NCBI GenBank assembly: GCA_030633185.1 | Contig: DAOVTG010000023.1 | Span: 1 to 17,979 of the forward strand | Source: Deltaproteobacteria bacterium | GTDB taxonomy: Bacteria > Desulfobacterota > Anaeroferrophillalia > Anaeroferrophillales > Tharpellaceae | Length of the DNA stretch: 17,979 nt | Direction: 5' to 3' | Shown: one piece after another, positions 7,336 to 16,055 of the stretch | How positions within the stretch are numbered: position 1 is the first letter of the stretch | Layout: each line of letters starts with the position of its first letter | The notes under the pieces: model-generated | The model's database searches: none | Told to the model about the DNA's origin: nothing | Seen by the model: the letters and a program-made list of their open reading frames with translations, nothing else | Translations under genes and position numbers: made by a program

Positions 7336-7359
7336 TCCCCGCACCGAGACAGGACTATT

Positions 7360-8370
7360 ATGGAACCGACGACTATATTATCAGATATCACCCCGGCCAT
7401 CGACGAGTCCCTAAAAGCTTTTCAAAAAGCTGGGAAACGCATGGAAACCGAGATTATCGGCCAGAAAGTTCTGGTCGAACGTCTTTTGATCGCCTTGCTG
7501 GCCGATGGTCACCTGCTGGTTGAAGGAGCTCCGGGACTGGCCAAAACCCGGGCTGTAAAAGCCCTGGCAGATTGTATCGAAGGTGATTTTCAACGCTTGC
7601 AGTTCACCCCCGATCTCCTGCCGGCAGACCTTACCGGCACCGAAATCTACCAACGCAGCAATGACTCCTTTCGCTTCCAGCCAGGCCCCCTATTTCACAA
7701 TATTGTTTTAGCTGATGAGATCAACCGGGCTCCGGCCAAGGTTCAATCCGCCCTCTTGGAAGCGATGTCGGAAAGACAGATCAGTGTCGGTCGTAAAACC
7801 CACTACCTGCCCGATCTCTTCATGGTTATGGCCACTCAGAATCCGATCGAACAAGAGGGCACCTACCCCTTGCCGGAGGCCCAACTCGATCGTTTTCTGA
7901 TGCAGATAAATGTTGGTTATCCCGACTATAGCAGCGAAAAGCAGATTCTTGAACTGGCCCGGCGTGAAGCCTTAAATGAGTTGAAGGAAAAAGATTTAAG
8001 GACGGCGATTCTCAGTCCTGACACAATCACCCAAGCTCGTCGAGCCGTCCTTGATCTGCATATGGCCGAACCCCTTAAAGAGTATATCGTCCAGCTTATT
8101 CTCGCGACCCGCGATCCGCAAGCCTGCGGTGAAAAAATGGGCCGCTGGATAGAATACGGGGCCAGCCCGCGGGCCACCATCGCCCTTGATCGTTGCGCCC
8201 GAGCTCATGCCTGGCTTCAGGGTCAAGAGTATGTGACCCCGGAAAATATTCAGGCAATTGCCCATGACATCTTGCGCCATCGTCTGATCTTGACCTTTGA
8301 GGCCGAAGCTGAAGGGATCAACAGCGAACAGGCCATTGACGAACTGCTGCGCCACATCCCGGTGCCTTAG
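7360..8370 (+). CDS. MoxR family AAA+ ATPase of the Bat operon
   Basis: 336 residues from the ATG at 7360, preferred because AGGA lies five bases upstream; an in-frame ATG at 7333 has its GGAG only two bases away. Walker A is GAPGLAKT at 56-63, Walker B IVLADE at 115-120, and sensor 1 ATQNP at 158-162. GTYPLPEAQLDRF (168-180) is the signature stretch of the MoxR proper subfamily. A C-terminal helical lid domain follows (SPRATIALDRCARAHAW near 268-284). MoxR ATPases act as chaperones for membrane-bound or periplasmic complexes together with VWA proteins. It is the first gene of the MoxR/DUF58/DUF4381/BatA/BatBC/BatD cluster, and the DUF58 gene starts five bases after its stop. Confidence 0.95.
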   Translation: MEPTTILSDITPAIDESLKAFQKAGKRMETEIIGQKVLVERLLIALLADGHLLVEGAPGLAKTRAVKALADCIEGDFQRLQFTPDLLPADLTGTEIYQRSNDSFRFQPGPLFHNIVLADEINRAPAKVQSALLEAMSERQISVGRKTHYLPDLFMVMATQNPIEQEGTYPLPEAQLDRFLMQINVGYPDYSSEKQILELARREALNELKEKDLRTAILSPDTITQARRAVLDLHMAEPLKEYIVQLILATRDPQACGEKMGRWIEYGASPRATIALDRCARAHAWLQGQEYVTPENIQAIAHDILRHRLILTFEAEAEGINSEQAIDELLRHIPVP

Positions 8371-8375
8371 AGACA

Positions 8376-9335
8376 ATGCGCCTGGCAAGATTTCTTAAAA
8401 AACCGCAATCTTCATTGGTCAACGGGATTACCTGCACGACCGAAGAGCTTCTTGATCTGCGCCATACGGCCCGTTCTCTGATTGGTAAAAACAGTCAACG
8501 GGCCTACTCCATCATGGCTGGCGATACGCTCTCCAAGTTTCGCGGCCGCGGTATGGATTATGCCGAATCCCGGATCTATACCCCAGGTGATGATATCCGC
8601 AATATCGACTGGCGGGTTACGGCCCGCAGCGGCAAAACCCATACCAAACTTTACGCTGAAGAACGTGACCGGCCGGTCATGACCCTGGTCGATTTCAGCC
8701 CATCCCTCTATTTCGGCACCAAAGAGGCCTTCAAATCGGTGGTTGCCGCCCGTCTCGCGGCAACCATAGCCTGGACGGCGGCTTTTAACAGTGACCGGAT
8801 CGGCGGCATTCTCCTGACCCCTGAGGAAAAATTTGATTTAAGGCCACAGGCCGGGCGCAAAGGGGTACTGACCCTGATCCATGCTCTCGTTAAAGCGACC
8901 AAAGCACCCGCAAACGAAAATTCCACATCATCCTTGGAACAGGTTTTCCATCACTCTCTTCGTACCATCCGACCCGGCAGCCGGATTTTTCTGATCAGTG
9001 ATTTTTATCACCATGATCAGAATCTGGAGCGAAATTTAAGCCGTCTTCGCCGTCACAATGACCTTATTCTCTGCCAGATTATCGACCCTCTGGAACTTAA
9101 ACCGCCGCCACCCGGCCTTTACAATATCAGTAACGGCCGCGATCAGGCCCGGCTCAACACCAACACCGCTGACGTACGCAAAGCTTACAGTGAGAAATTT
9201 AATGAACGCCGGGAAAATCTTGGCCGGATTGCCGGCAACCTGAAAATCCCCTATCTCAAGATCGTCTCCGGTGATGATATCGCAGGGATAATGCGCCGCG
9301 GCTTAAGCTTGAAACGAAATGCGGGCCAGCCATGA
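8376..9335 (+). CDS. DUF58 domain protein of the Bat operon
   Basis: 319 residues. The family signature runs from about 57 to 98, including GRGMDYAESRIYTPGDDIRN and then IDWRVTARSGKTHTKLYAEE. It is followed by a VWA-like fold with a DxSxS-type metal site, DFSPS at 106-110, and a later LISDF strand. There is no signal peptide or membrane segment, so it is probably cytoplasmic, as DUF58 proteins of MoxR clusters generally are. The Shine-Dalgarno site is poor, so the gene is probably translated by coupling from moxR five bases upstream. The last four bases overlap the next start (ATGA). The role is inferred from context as an adaptor between the ATPase and the membrane Bat proteins. Confidence 0.93.
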   Translation: MRLARFLKKPQSSLVNGITCTTEELLDLRHTARSLIGKNSQRAYSIMAGDTLSKFRGRGMDYAESRIYTPGDDIRNIDWRVTARSGKTHTKLYAEERDRPVMTLVDFSPSLYFGTKEAFKSVVAARLAATIAWTAAFNSDRIGGILLTPEEKFDLRPQAGRKGVLTLIHALVKATKAPANENSTSSLEQVFHHSLRTIRPGSRIFLISDFYHHDQNLERNLSRLRRHNDLILCQIIDPLELKPPPPGLYNISNGRDQARLNTNTADVRKAYSEKFNERRENLGRIAGNLKIPYLKIVSGDDIAGIMRRGLSLKRNAGQP

Positions 9336-9850
9336 ATCCGACCAACCAAAACTCTTTAGCCGCACTGAAAGATATTCATCTGCCCCCGGATCCGGGCTGG
9401 TGGCCCCCGGCCCCGGGTTGGTGGTTTGTAACCCTGTTGCTGCTGGCGCTAATCAGCTTTAGCTTTTACAAATGGCGGCAGCGACAACTTCGCCTGCGGC
9501 CTATCAGACTGGCCTTATCAGAACTTGCCCGACTCGATTTAAAAACCGAGGATCCTGAGCAGCGACGCTTGGTCCTGCAAGAGCTTTCAGCCCTGATAAG
9601 ACGCTTTTGCATCGTTTTTTTTCCGCAACAACCGGTAGCCGGACTCTGCGGTCAAAAGTGGCTTGATTTTCTCAAAAAAGAGGCTTGCGATAAAAACCTG
9701 GGCCAAAGTCGACAATTTAGCGATCAAGAGCTCCGCCCCCTGTTTGAAGATACCTACTCTCCGACCAGCGAGACTGACCTTGTCACCCTCGGCCAAATTG
9801 TCGAACAGTGGTTTTCCGGACAGAAAAAGAGACCCCGGGTGCGGCCATGA
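9332..9850 (+). CDS. DUF4381 domain membrane protein
   Basis: 172 residues. The opening block DIHLPPDPGWWPPAPGWW (14-31) is characteristic of DUF4381. One transmembrane segment follows at about 31-46, then a basic stretch and a cytoplasmic helical region of about 120 residues. The start overlaps the DUF58 stop by four bases and its own stop overlaps the BatA start by four bases, so translation is almost certainly coupled. DUF4381 proteins are a regular member of proteobacterial MoxR/Bat clusters; their biochemical role is not known. A single-pass anchor linking DUF58 and BatA at the membrane is my inference. Confidence 0.9.
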   Translation: MNPTNQNSLAALKDIHLPPDPGWWPPAPGWWFVTLLLLALISFSFYKWRQRQLRLRPIRLALSELARLDLKTEDPEQRRLVLQELSALIRRFCIVFFPQQPVAGLCGQKWLDFLKKEACDKNLGQSRQFSDQELRPLFEDTYSPTSETDLVTLGQIVEQWFSGQKKRPRVRP

Positions 9851-10830
9851 TAGAGTTTGTCTGGATCAAATTTTTCTTAATCTTGCCGCTCCCTCTCCTG
9901 GTCTACCTGTTGCTGCCCCGGGCCTGCAGTACCTCCGGCAGGGCCCTGAAAGTTCCATTTTTTCAAGATCTTGAAAATCTTCGCCAGACTTCAAACGGAA
10001 AAAGTTCCAACTGGCTTAAGCTTTTAGCCGTTATTGCCTGGATCTTGCTGGTCTGTGCTGCGGCCCGGCCACAATGGATCGGCGAGCCCTTAAGCATGCC
10101 GATCAGCGGCCGTGATCTGTTGCTGGCGGTCGATATCTCCGGCAGTATGCAGGCTAAAGATATGGAGATCAACCGCAAACCGGTTGATCGTTTAACCATG
10201 ATCAAAAAAGTTGCCGGTGAGTTTATCGAGCGTCGGCAAGGCGACCGCATCGGCCTGATTCTCTTTGGCACCAGAGCCTATTTGCAGGCGCCCCTCTCAC
10301 TCGATCGCAAAACCGTTAACCAGCTTCTGCAAGAAGCCTTGATCGGGATTGCCGGCGAAAAAACCGCAATCGGCGACGCCCTGGGGCTGGCGGTCAAACG
10401 TCTGCTTCAACGACCGGGAGAGAGGAAAGTTCTTATTCTATTGACCGATGGAGCCAATACCGCCGGGGCTATTGATCCCTTAAAAGCGGCCGAATTGGCC
10501 AAAGAGGGAAAACTTTCGATCTACACCATCGGGGTCGGGGCGGATCGCATGATGGTCAAAAGTTTTTTTGGTAACCGACTCGTAAACCCCTCCGCCGACC
10601 TCGATGAGAAGACCTTGCAAAAGATTGCCGAGCTTACCGGGGGCCGCTATTTTAGAGCCCGTGAAAAAAAGGATCTGGAAAAGATCTACGCCCTGCTCGA
10701 TAAGTTAGAACCGGTATTAAGTGAAGATCAAGCCCTGCGCCCGATTCGCGAACTCTTCTTCTGGCCCTTGAGCGGAGCTCTGCTGCTCGCTTTTTTACTG
10801 CTTTTAGTCAGGCACAAAGGTACAAAGTAG
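9847..10830 (+). CDS. batA: BatA-type VWA domain membrane protein
   Basis: 327 residues from the ATG at 9847, which overlaps the previous stop (ATGA); in-frame codons further upstream to 9808 lie inside the DUF4381 gene and are less likely. Transmembrane segments occur at about 5-23 and 57-73, then a VWA domain (about 90-285), then a C-terminal membrane helix at about 303-322. The metal-ion (MIDAS) site is complete: DISGS at 96-100, Thr173 in GEKTAIGDAL, and Asp201 in LLTDGAN. This layout is that of BatA, one of the Bacteroides aerotolerance-type VWA proteins. The VWA domain should face the periplasm. The reading frame ends 91 bases before batB, the only sizeable gap between the Bat genes. 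Confidence 0.92.
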   Translation: MIEFVWIKFFLILPLPLLVYLLLPRACSTSGRALKVPFFQDLENLRQTSNGKSSNWLKLLAVIAWILLVCAAARPQWIGEPLSMPISGRDLLLAVDISGSMQAKDMEINRKPVDRLTMIKKVAGEFIERRQGDRIGLILFGTRAYLQAPLSLDRKTVNQLLQEALIGIAGEKTAIGDALGLAVKRLLQRPGERKVLILLTDGANTAGAIDPLKAAELAKEGKLSIYTIGVGADRMMVKSFFGNRLVNPSADLDEKTLQKIAELTGGRYFRAREKKDLEKIYALLDKLEPVLSEDQALRPIRELFFWPLSGALLLAFLLLLVRHKGTK

Positions 10831-10851
10831 AATCAGAAAAAACTTTGTGCC
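10811..10851. repeat. Inverted repeat across the batA stop
   Basis: GGCACAAAG at 10811-10819 and its exact complement at 10843-10851 bracket the batA stop codon with a 23-base loop. There is no following T-run, so it is not a standard terminator. It may stabilise the message end or tune expression between batA and batBC. Confidence 0.5.
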
Positions 10852-10921
10852 TTAGAAAATATCAGTTTGACATTCGATAAATACAAACCTGTTTGGTTTC
10901 GGCTATACCGAGTTAGATAAT

Positions 10922-12769
10922 ATGAATCTGCATGATTTTCATTTTTTACGGCCCTGGTGGCTGCTGGCTCTGCCGGTCGGTCTGCTTTTGCTGGCCCGGC
11001 TCAAAAGACAAGAGCCCGGTAAAAGTCAGTGGCATAAGGTCTGCGATCACCACCTGCTTGAACATCTCCTGGTCGGTGAAGCCAAGATTCAACAAAAAAG
11101 AGTCTACAGCAGCCTCCTGATAATGTTATCTCTTGCGACCCTGGCCTTGACCGGGCCCACCTGGGAACGTTTGCCGCAACCCCTTTTTCGCGCCGCCGGC
11201 GGCCGCGTTATCGTGCTTGATCTGTCACTCTCAATGCTGACTCCCGACATCGTCCCCTCACGTCTGAGCCGAGCCCGTTATAAGGCCATTGATCTAGTTA
11301 AAGCCGGAATCGGGATCGAACAGGGTGTGGTCGTCTTTGCCGGTGACAGTTTTATTGTCGCCCCGCTGACTGATGACCGGGCCACCCTGCTTAATCTCTT
11401 GCCCGGTCTCGATACAAATACAGTTCCGGTTCAGGGCAGCCGAGCCGACCGGGGACTCGAAAAAGCTGGCGAGCTGCTTAAACGGGCGGCCATCAACCAG
11501 GGACAGATTATTCTGCTTGCCGATGATGCCGACCAGCAAACTATCGCAGCCGCCCGAAAACTTAATAAATCTGGTCATAGAGTAGATGTTATCGCCGTCG
11601 GCACCAAAAATGGAGCGCCGATAACTTTGTCTGACGGCAGCTATCTGAAAGATAAACAGGGCCGCATTGTAGTTCCGGTTCCCGCCTTTGCCAAGTTGCG
11701 CGAGGTTGCCGAATCCGGCGGCGGCAGCTATCTTGAAATTAGCGACCCGGAGAGCTCTTTTCAGCGTTTAAACAAACCGACAACCCTCTTTCCTGAAACT
11801 AAAAGTCAAAGTGAACTTACCGGCGATCAATGGCTTGATCGCGGCCCCTGGTTGCTGATTCCGCTGGTTCTGCTGGCGGCAATATGCTTTCGTAAAGGCT
11901 GGCTTCTGATTCTCCTGATGGCTCTTTTTATCAACCCCGAAACCGCCGCCGCCCAAAACCGGGATAATTTTTGGCAAAATCTCTGGCAACGCCCGACCCA
12001 ACAAGCCGCGAAAGCCTTTGCCGAGGATGATTTCAACGGAGCCGCCCAACTGACCAAAGATCCCGACTGGCGGGCTGCGTCCCTCTATCGCGCCGGCAAT
12101 TTTAAAGAATCAGCTGCCGTCTTGGAACCTCTCACATCAAGCCGGGCTCACTATAACCGAGGCAATGCTCTGGCTCACTCGGGCGCATTGGAAAAAGCGA
12201 TAGAGGCCTACGATCAGGCCTTGCAAGCCGACCCTTCCCTGGAAGCTGCCGGTTTCAACCGCGAACTGGTCGAAAAACTCCTGCAACAACAAAAAGAGCA
12301 GAAAGATCAGGAAAAGTCGCAGGACGGTGACCAATCACAACCCGAGAATGACGATTCGAAAAATCAAAATTCAGATCAAAACTCAGACGATCAGCAACAA
12401 GACTCTTCCGAACAACAAGATCAGCAAAAGAGCCAACCAAGTTCTCAAAGCGAACCAAACCAGGACGACCAGGAACAAACCGATACTGATAACTCGCAAT
12501 CTGAGCAAAATGAGGAAAAAACTCCAGAGTCCGAAACTGAAGAAGCCAAAGACTCTCTAGAAGTTGCTGAAAAAGAGAACGCAGAGAAGCCGACAAAAGG
12601 CGTTGCCGCGGAAACAGAGGATGACGAAAAACCGATGGATGCCAAACAACAGGCCTTGGAACAGTGGCTGCGCCGGGTTCCGGATGACCCACGAGGCCTT
12701 TTAGAAAAGAAATTCCTCTACCAATACCGCAGCCGCCAAAACCGTACCCAAGGAAACAAAGAGTGGTAA
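10922..12769 (+). CDS. BatB-BatC fusion: VWA domain, TPR and acidic low-complexity region
   Basis: 615 residues. Two membrane helices lie at about 11-27 and 62-79. A VWA domain (about 94-285) carries DLSLS at 100-104 as metal site, while the third site reads LADDAD near 199-204 rather than the usual TDG. One or two further hydrophobic helices follow at about 308-338. A TPR-containing BatC-like part comes next (about 355-445; YNRGNALAHSGALEKAIEAY at 411-430). Residues 452-575 are an acidic, Gln/Ser/Asp/Glu-rich stretch. The end has the BatC-typical block QWLRRVPDDPRGLLEKKFLY (581-600). Separate BatB and BatC proteins are common, but fused forms are well known in Proteobacteria. The ribosome binding site is weak. 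The gene overlaps batD by seven bases if the GTG start of batD is used. Confidence 0.92.
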   Translation: MNLHDFHFLRPWWLLALPVGLLLLARLKRQEPGKSQWHKVCDHHLLEHLLVGEAKIQQKRVYSSLLIMLSLATLALTGPTWERLPQPLFRAAGGRVIVLDLSLSMLTPDIVPSRLSRARYKAIDLVKAGIGIEQGVVVFAGDSFIVAPLTDDRATLLNLLPGLDTNTVPVQGSRADRGLEKAGELLKRAAINQGQIILLADDADQQTIAAARKLNKSGHRVDVIAVGTKNGAPITLSDGSYLKDKQGRIVVPVPAFAKLREVAESGGGSYLEISDPESSFQRLNKPTTLFPETKSQSELTGDQWLDRGPWLLIPLVLLAAICFRKGWLLILLMALFINPETAAAQNRDNFWQNLWQRPTQQAAKAFAEDDFNGAAQLTKDPDWRAASLYRAGNFKESAAVLEPLTSSRAHYNRGNALAHSGALEKAIEAYDQALQADPSLEAAGFNRELVEKLLQQQKEQKDQEKSQDGDQSQPENDDSKNQNSDQNSDDQQQDSSEQQDQQKSQPSSQSEPNQDDQEQTDTDNSQSEQNEEKTPESETEEAKDSLEVAEKENAEKPTKGVAAETEDDEKPMDAKQQALEQWLRRVPDDPRGLLEKKFLYQYRSRQNRTQGNKEW

Positions 12770-14574
12770 CCAATTTCATGAAACAACAACTAAAAATTTT
12801 ACAACTACTCACTTTTGCCATTATAACTCTTACTTTCAGCACTCTGTTGCCGACTCTGTGCGATGCAGCCGTCAAAGCCCGGCTTGACCGGCAGATGATC
12901 AGCAGTGATGAAACCGTCAGACTCTTTATCGAGGCCGACGGTGCCCGCAACAGTATTGCAAACCTTGACACCAGCGCCCTTGAAAAAGACTTCTCCATTA
13001 CCGATCAAGCCGTCAGCAATAATTTCCAAATCATAAACGGTACCAGCAAAGCCACCAAAACTTGGACCATTGAACTGCAACCAAGACGTACCGGCAATTT
13101 CACGATTCCGCCCTTTATCATTGGTAAAGAGCAAACCAACCCTCTGACCCTGACCGTCACCGCGCCAACCCCAATTTCACCAGGTGTGCCCGGCACCCGG
13201 CCTGATGTCTTTATTGAAGTTACTCCGGAAATGGATAGTCCGGCTTACCTCCAGGCCCAGATCACCATCAGTGTCAAACTTTTCCTCAATGATCAACTAC
13301 GCATAAGTGAAGCTTCACTCGAAGAACCAACTTTAGAACATGCCGCCATCATAAAACTCGGCGACGACCGCCGTTTTCAGAGCCGAAAAGATGGGATCAC
13401 TTACCAGGTAATTGAACGAAAATATGCGATTATCGCCGAAGAGGGTCACGAGATCACGATTCCGCCGCTACTTTTCCAAGCCATCAGTACCAGTGTCAGC
13501 AACCGCCGTTTTCCAGCTGATCCATTTTTCAACCGCTTTTCCGGTCGCGGTCGGCGCTTACGAGCCCGCAGCCAGGAGCTGACCATCTCCCTGACTCCGG
13601 TACCGGATGAATTTAAAGGCAAAATCTGGCTGCCGGCTCGACAAATGGCCATAATAGAAAATTCAGACGAAAAAAAAGAGCTTAAGATCGGCGAACCTCT
13701 AACCCGAATTATCCAGATTGAAGCTTTAGGTCTAACCGCCGAACAGCTGCCGGAGATAAAATTTAAAGCCCCTGACAGCTGTAAAATCTATCTTGACCAA
13801 CCTGAACATAAAACCAAAATTGACGGCACCACGCTGCACGCCGTCAAACGCCAATCGATGGCCTTTATCCCCTCACGAGAGGGCATTTTCACACTGCCGG
13901 AAATTACGATTGACTGGTGGGATGTAGTTAACAACAGACAACAAAAGGCGGTGTTGCCAGCTCGACAAATCAAGGTTATCAAGGCCGCCAGCATGGGCAC
14001 CGAAACAAAACCTCGACAAACGGTTATAACGACTGGAAAAACTCCGGAAGAAACGGATCCGGTGAACCCCGAAACCCTGACTCCGGCCCCGAACACCGCC
14101 ACTATCCAACTTTGGCAAGGAATCAGCGCGCTGCTGCTGTTGGCCTGGTTAATAACCTTGATGCTCTGGATAAACGCCCGGCGGCGACCGGTCGGTCTCA
14201 AGAAAGAAATGATAAGATCAGAAAAAAAACAACCCGCAAATCACAAAACCATTAAAAAAACCTGCCTTGACAACCATCCCCAGGCCACCCATCAGGCCAT
14301 TCTTGACTGGGCCGCCGCAAACTGGCCGCAAAACCCGCCAACCAACCTCAGAGCAATTGCCAACCACCTGGAAAACCCGGAACTAAGCCAAGCCTTCGCC
14401 GACTTGGAGGAGACCCTTTACAGTCTGCACACCAAAACCTGGGACGGTAGCCATTTCTGGCAGACGATTTCAAAAAAGCTACGGATAAAAGCCCAGGCCA
14501 AACCATCCCGCAACCAGAAAGAGGGGCTACCACCACTCTATCCCGCCACTGATAACACTCCTTGGGCTACCTGA
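12763..14574 (+). CDS. batD: BatD-type protein
   Basis: 603 residues from a GTG at 12763, which has AAGGA eight bases upstream and overlaps the batBC stop. An ATG at 12778 is the alternative and keeps the same signal peptide. A signal sequence (hydrophobic at about 12-30, cleavage near CDAA) is followed by a long beta-rich periplasmic region with Ig-like repeats (for example the VKARLDRQMISSDETVRL start). This is the usual N-terminus of BatD, which is thought to be an oxygen-tolerance or envelope protein. A single membrane helix at about 450-470 precedes a basic cytoplasmic linker and a helical C-terminal domain rich in Trp and Ala. It presumably completes the membrane complex with BatA and BatBC; the mechanism is not established. 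Confidence 0.9.
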   Translation: MVTNFMKQQLKILQLLTFAIITLTFSTLLPTLCDAAVKARLDRQMISSDETVRLFIEADGARNSIANLDTSALEKDFSITDQAVSNNFQIINGTSKATKTWTIELQPRRTGNFTIPPFIIGKEQTNPLTLTVTAPTPISPGVPGTRPDVFIEVTPEMDSPAYLQAQITISVKLFLNDQLRISEASLEEPTLEHAAIIKLGDDRRFQSRKDGITYQVIERKYAIIAEEGHEITIPPLLFQAISTSVSNRRFPADPFFNRFSGRGRRLRARSQELTISLTPVPDEFKGKIWLPARQMAIIENSDEKKELKIGEPLTRIIQIEALGLTAEQLPEIKFKAPDSCKIYLDQPEHKTKIDGTTLHAVKRQSMAFIPSREGIFTLPEITIDWWDVVNNRQQKAVLPARQIKVIKAASMGTETKPRQTVITTGKTPEETDPVNPETLTPAPNTATIQLWQGISALLLLAWLITLMLWINARRRPVGLKKEMIRSEKKQPANHKTIKKTCLDNHPQATHQAILDWAAANWPQNPPTNLRAIANHLENPELSQAFADLEETLYSLHTKTWDGSHFWQTISKKLRIKAQAKPSRNQKEGLPPLYPATDNTPWAT

Positions 14575-14604
14575 AAACATTACAGGAATAAAGGAATCTG
14601 TCTC

Positions 14605-15828
14605 TTGACCAAACATACTCCCTCTTCTTTTGCCAGCCATTTGCCCTGGATATTGTTTCTGACTTCACTTTTCTTGATTAACTTTCTTGCCCGGGTACTG
14701 TTTTCACCGCTGCTTCCGGCCATCGAAAAAGAGTTGAAGATCGGCCATTCGGCCGCAGCCTCCTTATTTATTTACCTCTCCAGCGGTTATTTTATCGCCC
14801 TTCTGGGATCAGGTTTTCTTTCGGCCTGGCTACCCCATCGACTAGTTCTGGCCGGCAGTGCAATCGGCACCGGTATCGTTCTGCTCCTGGGTGCGACCAG
14901 TCAAACTCTTGACAGCTTACGCCTGATTGCCCTGATGCTCGGGTTAACCTGTGGTCTTTACCTGCCCAGCGCCATCGCTGTTTTAACCGATATGGTCGAA
15001 GACAGGCATTGGGGTAAAGCCTTGGCTATTCACGAACTGGCCCCCAACCTGGCTTTCACACTAGCCCCTTTGATAGCGGCCGTTATGCTTCCACATTTTT
15101 CCTGGCGCATAGTTTTGGCTACGCCGGGAATCTTCTCTATTTTTTTCGGGCTATCATTTCTCATTTTTGGTTCTGGAGGTCATTTTCGCGGACAGGTGCC
15201 CCAGCTTGAAAATTGTCGAGCCCTGGTCACCAGCCCGGCTTTCTGGATCATGGTTTTTCTCTTTACCCTAGGTATCGCCTCGACCATGGGACTTTTTAAT
15301 ATGCTACCGTCCTACTTGGTCAGCCATTTTGGTATAGCTCATGACACCGCCAACACCCTAGTAAGCCTGTCGCGCGGACTTACTGTATTCACCGTCTTTT
15401 TTGGAGGTTGGGCCACGGATCGTGTCGGCGCCAGCCGTACACTGATTTTAGTTCTGGGCATTACCGGAACGATCACTATGGCCCTGGGAATGGTTCCAAG
15501 ATCGACTCTGACTCTAGCTAAAATCTTGGTTTTTCTTCAGCCTGTTTTGGCCGTATCTTTTTTCCCGGCTGGCTTTGCCATTCTAGCCAGAGTAGCTCCG
15601 GCCAATTCTCGTAATATTGTTGTTGCCATGACAATTTCAGTGGCGTTCCTAATCGGCGGCGGCGTGGTACCTTATGCGATCGGATTATGTGGCGACGCCG
15701 GGCATTTCGGCTTTGGAATTTCCATGGTTGGCTTATTCATCGCTTCAGGTGCCATAGTTACACCCTTCCTAAACCTTACCCAAAATATGAACAAACAATC
15801 TCAAAGTCCTCCTAAATCTACAACCTAA
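14605..15828 (+). CDS. MFS transporter
   Basis: 407 residues with about 12 hydrophobic segments, the usual Major Facilitator size and layout. The start is a TTG at 14605, supported by AAGGA nine bases upstream; no ATG lies near enough to replace it. The loop after TM2 holds LSAWLPHRL, a variant of the MFS motif A region, and GGWATDRVGASRTLIL in the second half is the corresponding repeat. The C-terminus is short, polar and cytoplasmic. The substrate cannot be told from the sequence. It begins 30 bases after batD on the same strand and ends before a terminator-like hairpin, so it is probably co-transcribed with the Bat genes, although MFS genes are not a standard Bat component. Confidence 0.88.
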   Translation: MTKHTPSSFASHLPWILFLTSLFLINFLARVLFSPLLPAIEKELKIGHSAAASLFIYLSSGYFIALLGSGFLSAWLPHRLVLAGSAIGTGIVLLLGATSQTLDSLRLIALMLGLTCGLYLPSAIAVLTDMVEDRHWGKALAIHELAPNLAFTLAPLIAAVMLPHFSWRIVLATPGIFSIFFGLSFLIFGSGGHFRGQVPQLENCRALVTSPAFWIMVFLFTLGIASTMGLFNMLPSYLVSHFGIAHDTANTLVSLSRGLTVFTVFFGGWATDRVGASRTLILVLGITGTITMALGMVPRSTLTLAKILVFLQPVLAVSFFPAGFAILARVAPANSRNIVVAMTISVAFLIGGGVVPYAIGLCGDAGHFGFGISMVGLFIASGAIVTPFLNLTQNMNKQSQSPPKSTT

Positions 15829-15832
15829 AACA

Positions 15833-15880
15833 AAACCGGATCGACAGGCTTTGAGCCTACGACCCGGTTTACTTTTATTG
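15833..15880 (+). terminator. Terminator-like hairpin after the MFS gene
   Basis: Outer arms AAACCGG (15833-15839) and CCGGTTT (15864-15870), a TCG/CGA pair inside them, and an inner stem AGGCT/AGCCT with a 3-base loop form a long hairpin. The tail ACTTTTATT is T-rich but interrupted. It probably ends the Bat operon. Confidence 0.75.
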
Positions 15881-16033
15881 CTTGCTAATAGCTGAAGGTG
15901 TTCATTCTATATACGTAACAAATTGAAACTATCGCTGATAAGCTCTACTGTGGAACGACAAAAATTTTCAAGAGATTTGTTGTGGCAATATTAATAACGA
16001 CCTGCATCAGCCGCCGCGCCGAAATGTCCAAAG

Positions 16034-16055
16034 AAAAAACGGGTGGCTATTCCCG
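16034..16055 (-). terminator. Weak terminator candidate after the DUF2442 gene
   Basis: On the minus strand CGGG (16055-16052) and CCCG (16043-16040) can pair around an 8-base loop and are followed by six T (16039-16034). The stem is only four pairs and overlaps the stop codon. Confidence 0.35.

Noticed and set aside
10867..10872. Perfect TTGACA as promoter for batBC
   Set aside because: No acceptable -10 box lies 16-18 bases downstream (the bases read TGTTTG), so it is not listed as a promoter.
12255..12998. 247-codon minus-strand open frame
   Set aside because: It lies entirely antisense to the batBC 3' end and the batD 5' end. Its translation is Ser/Arg/Leu-rich with no recognisable domain, and both plus-strand genes are certain.
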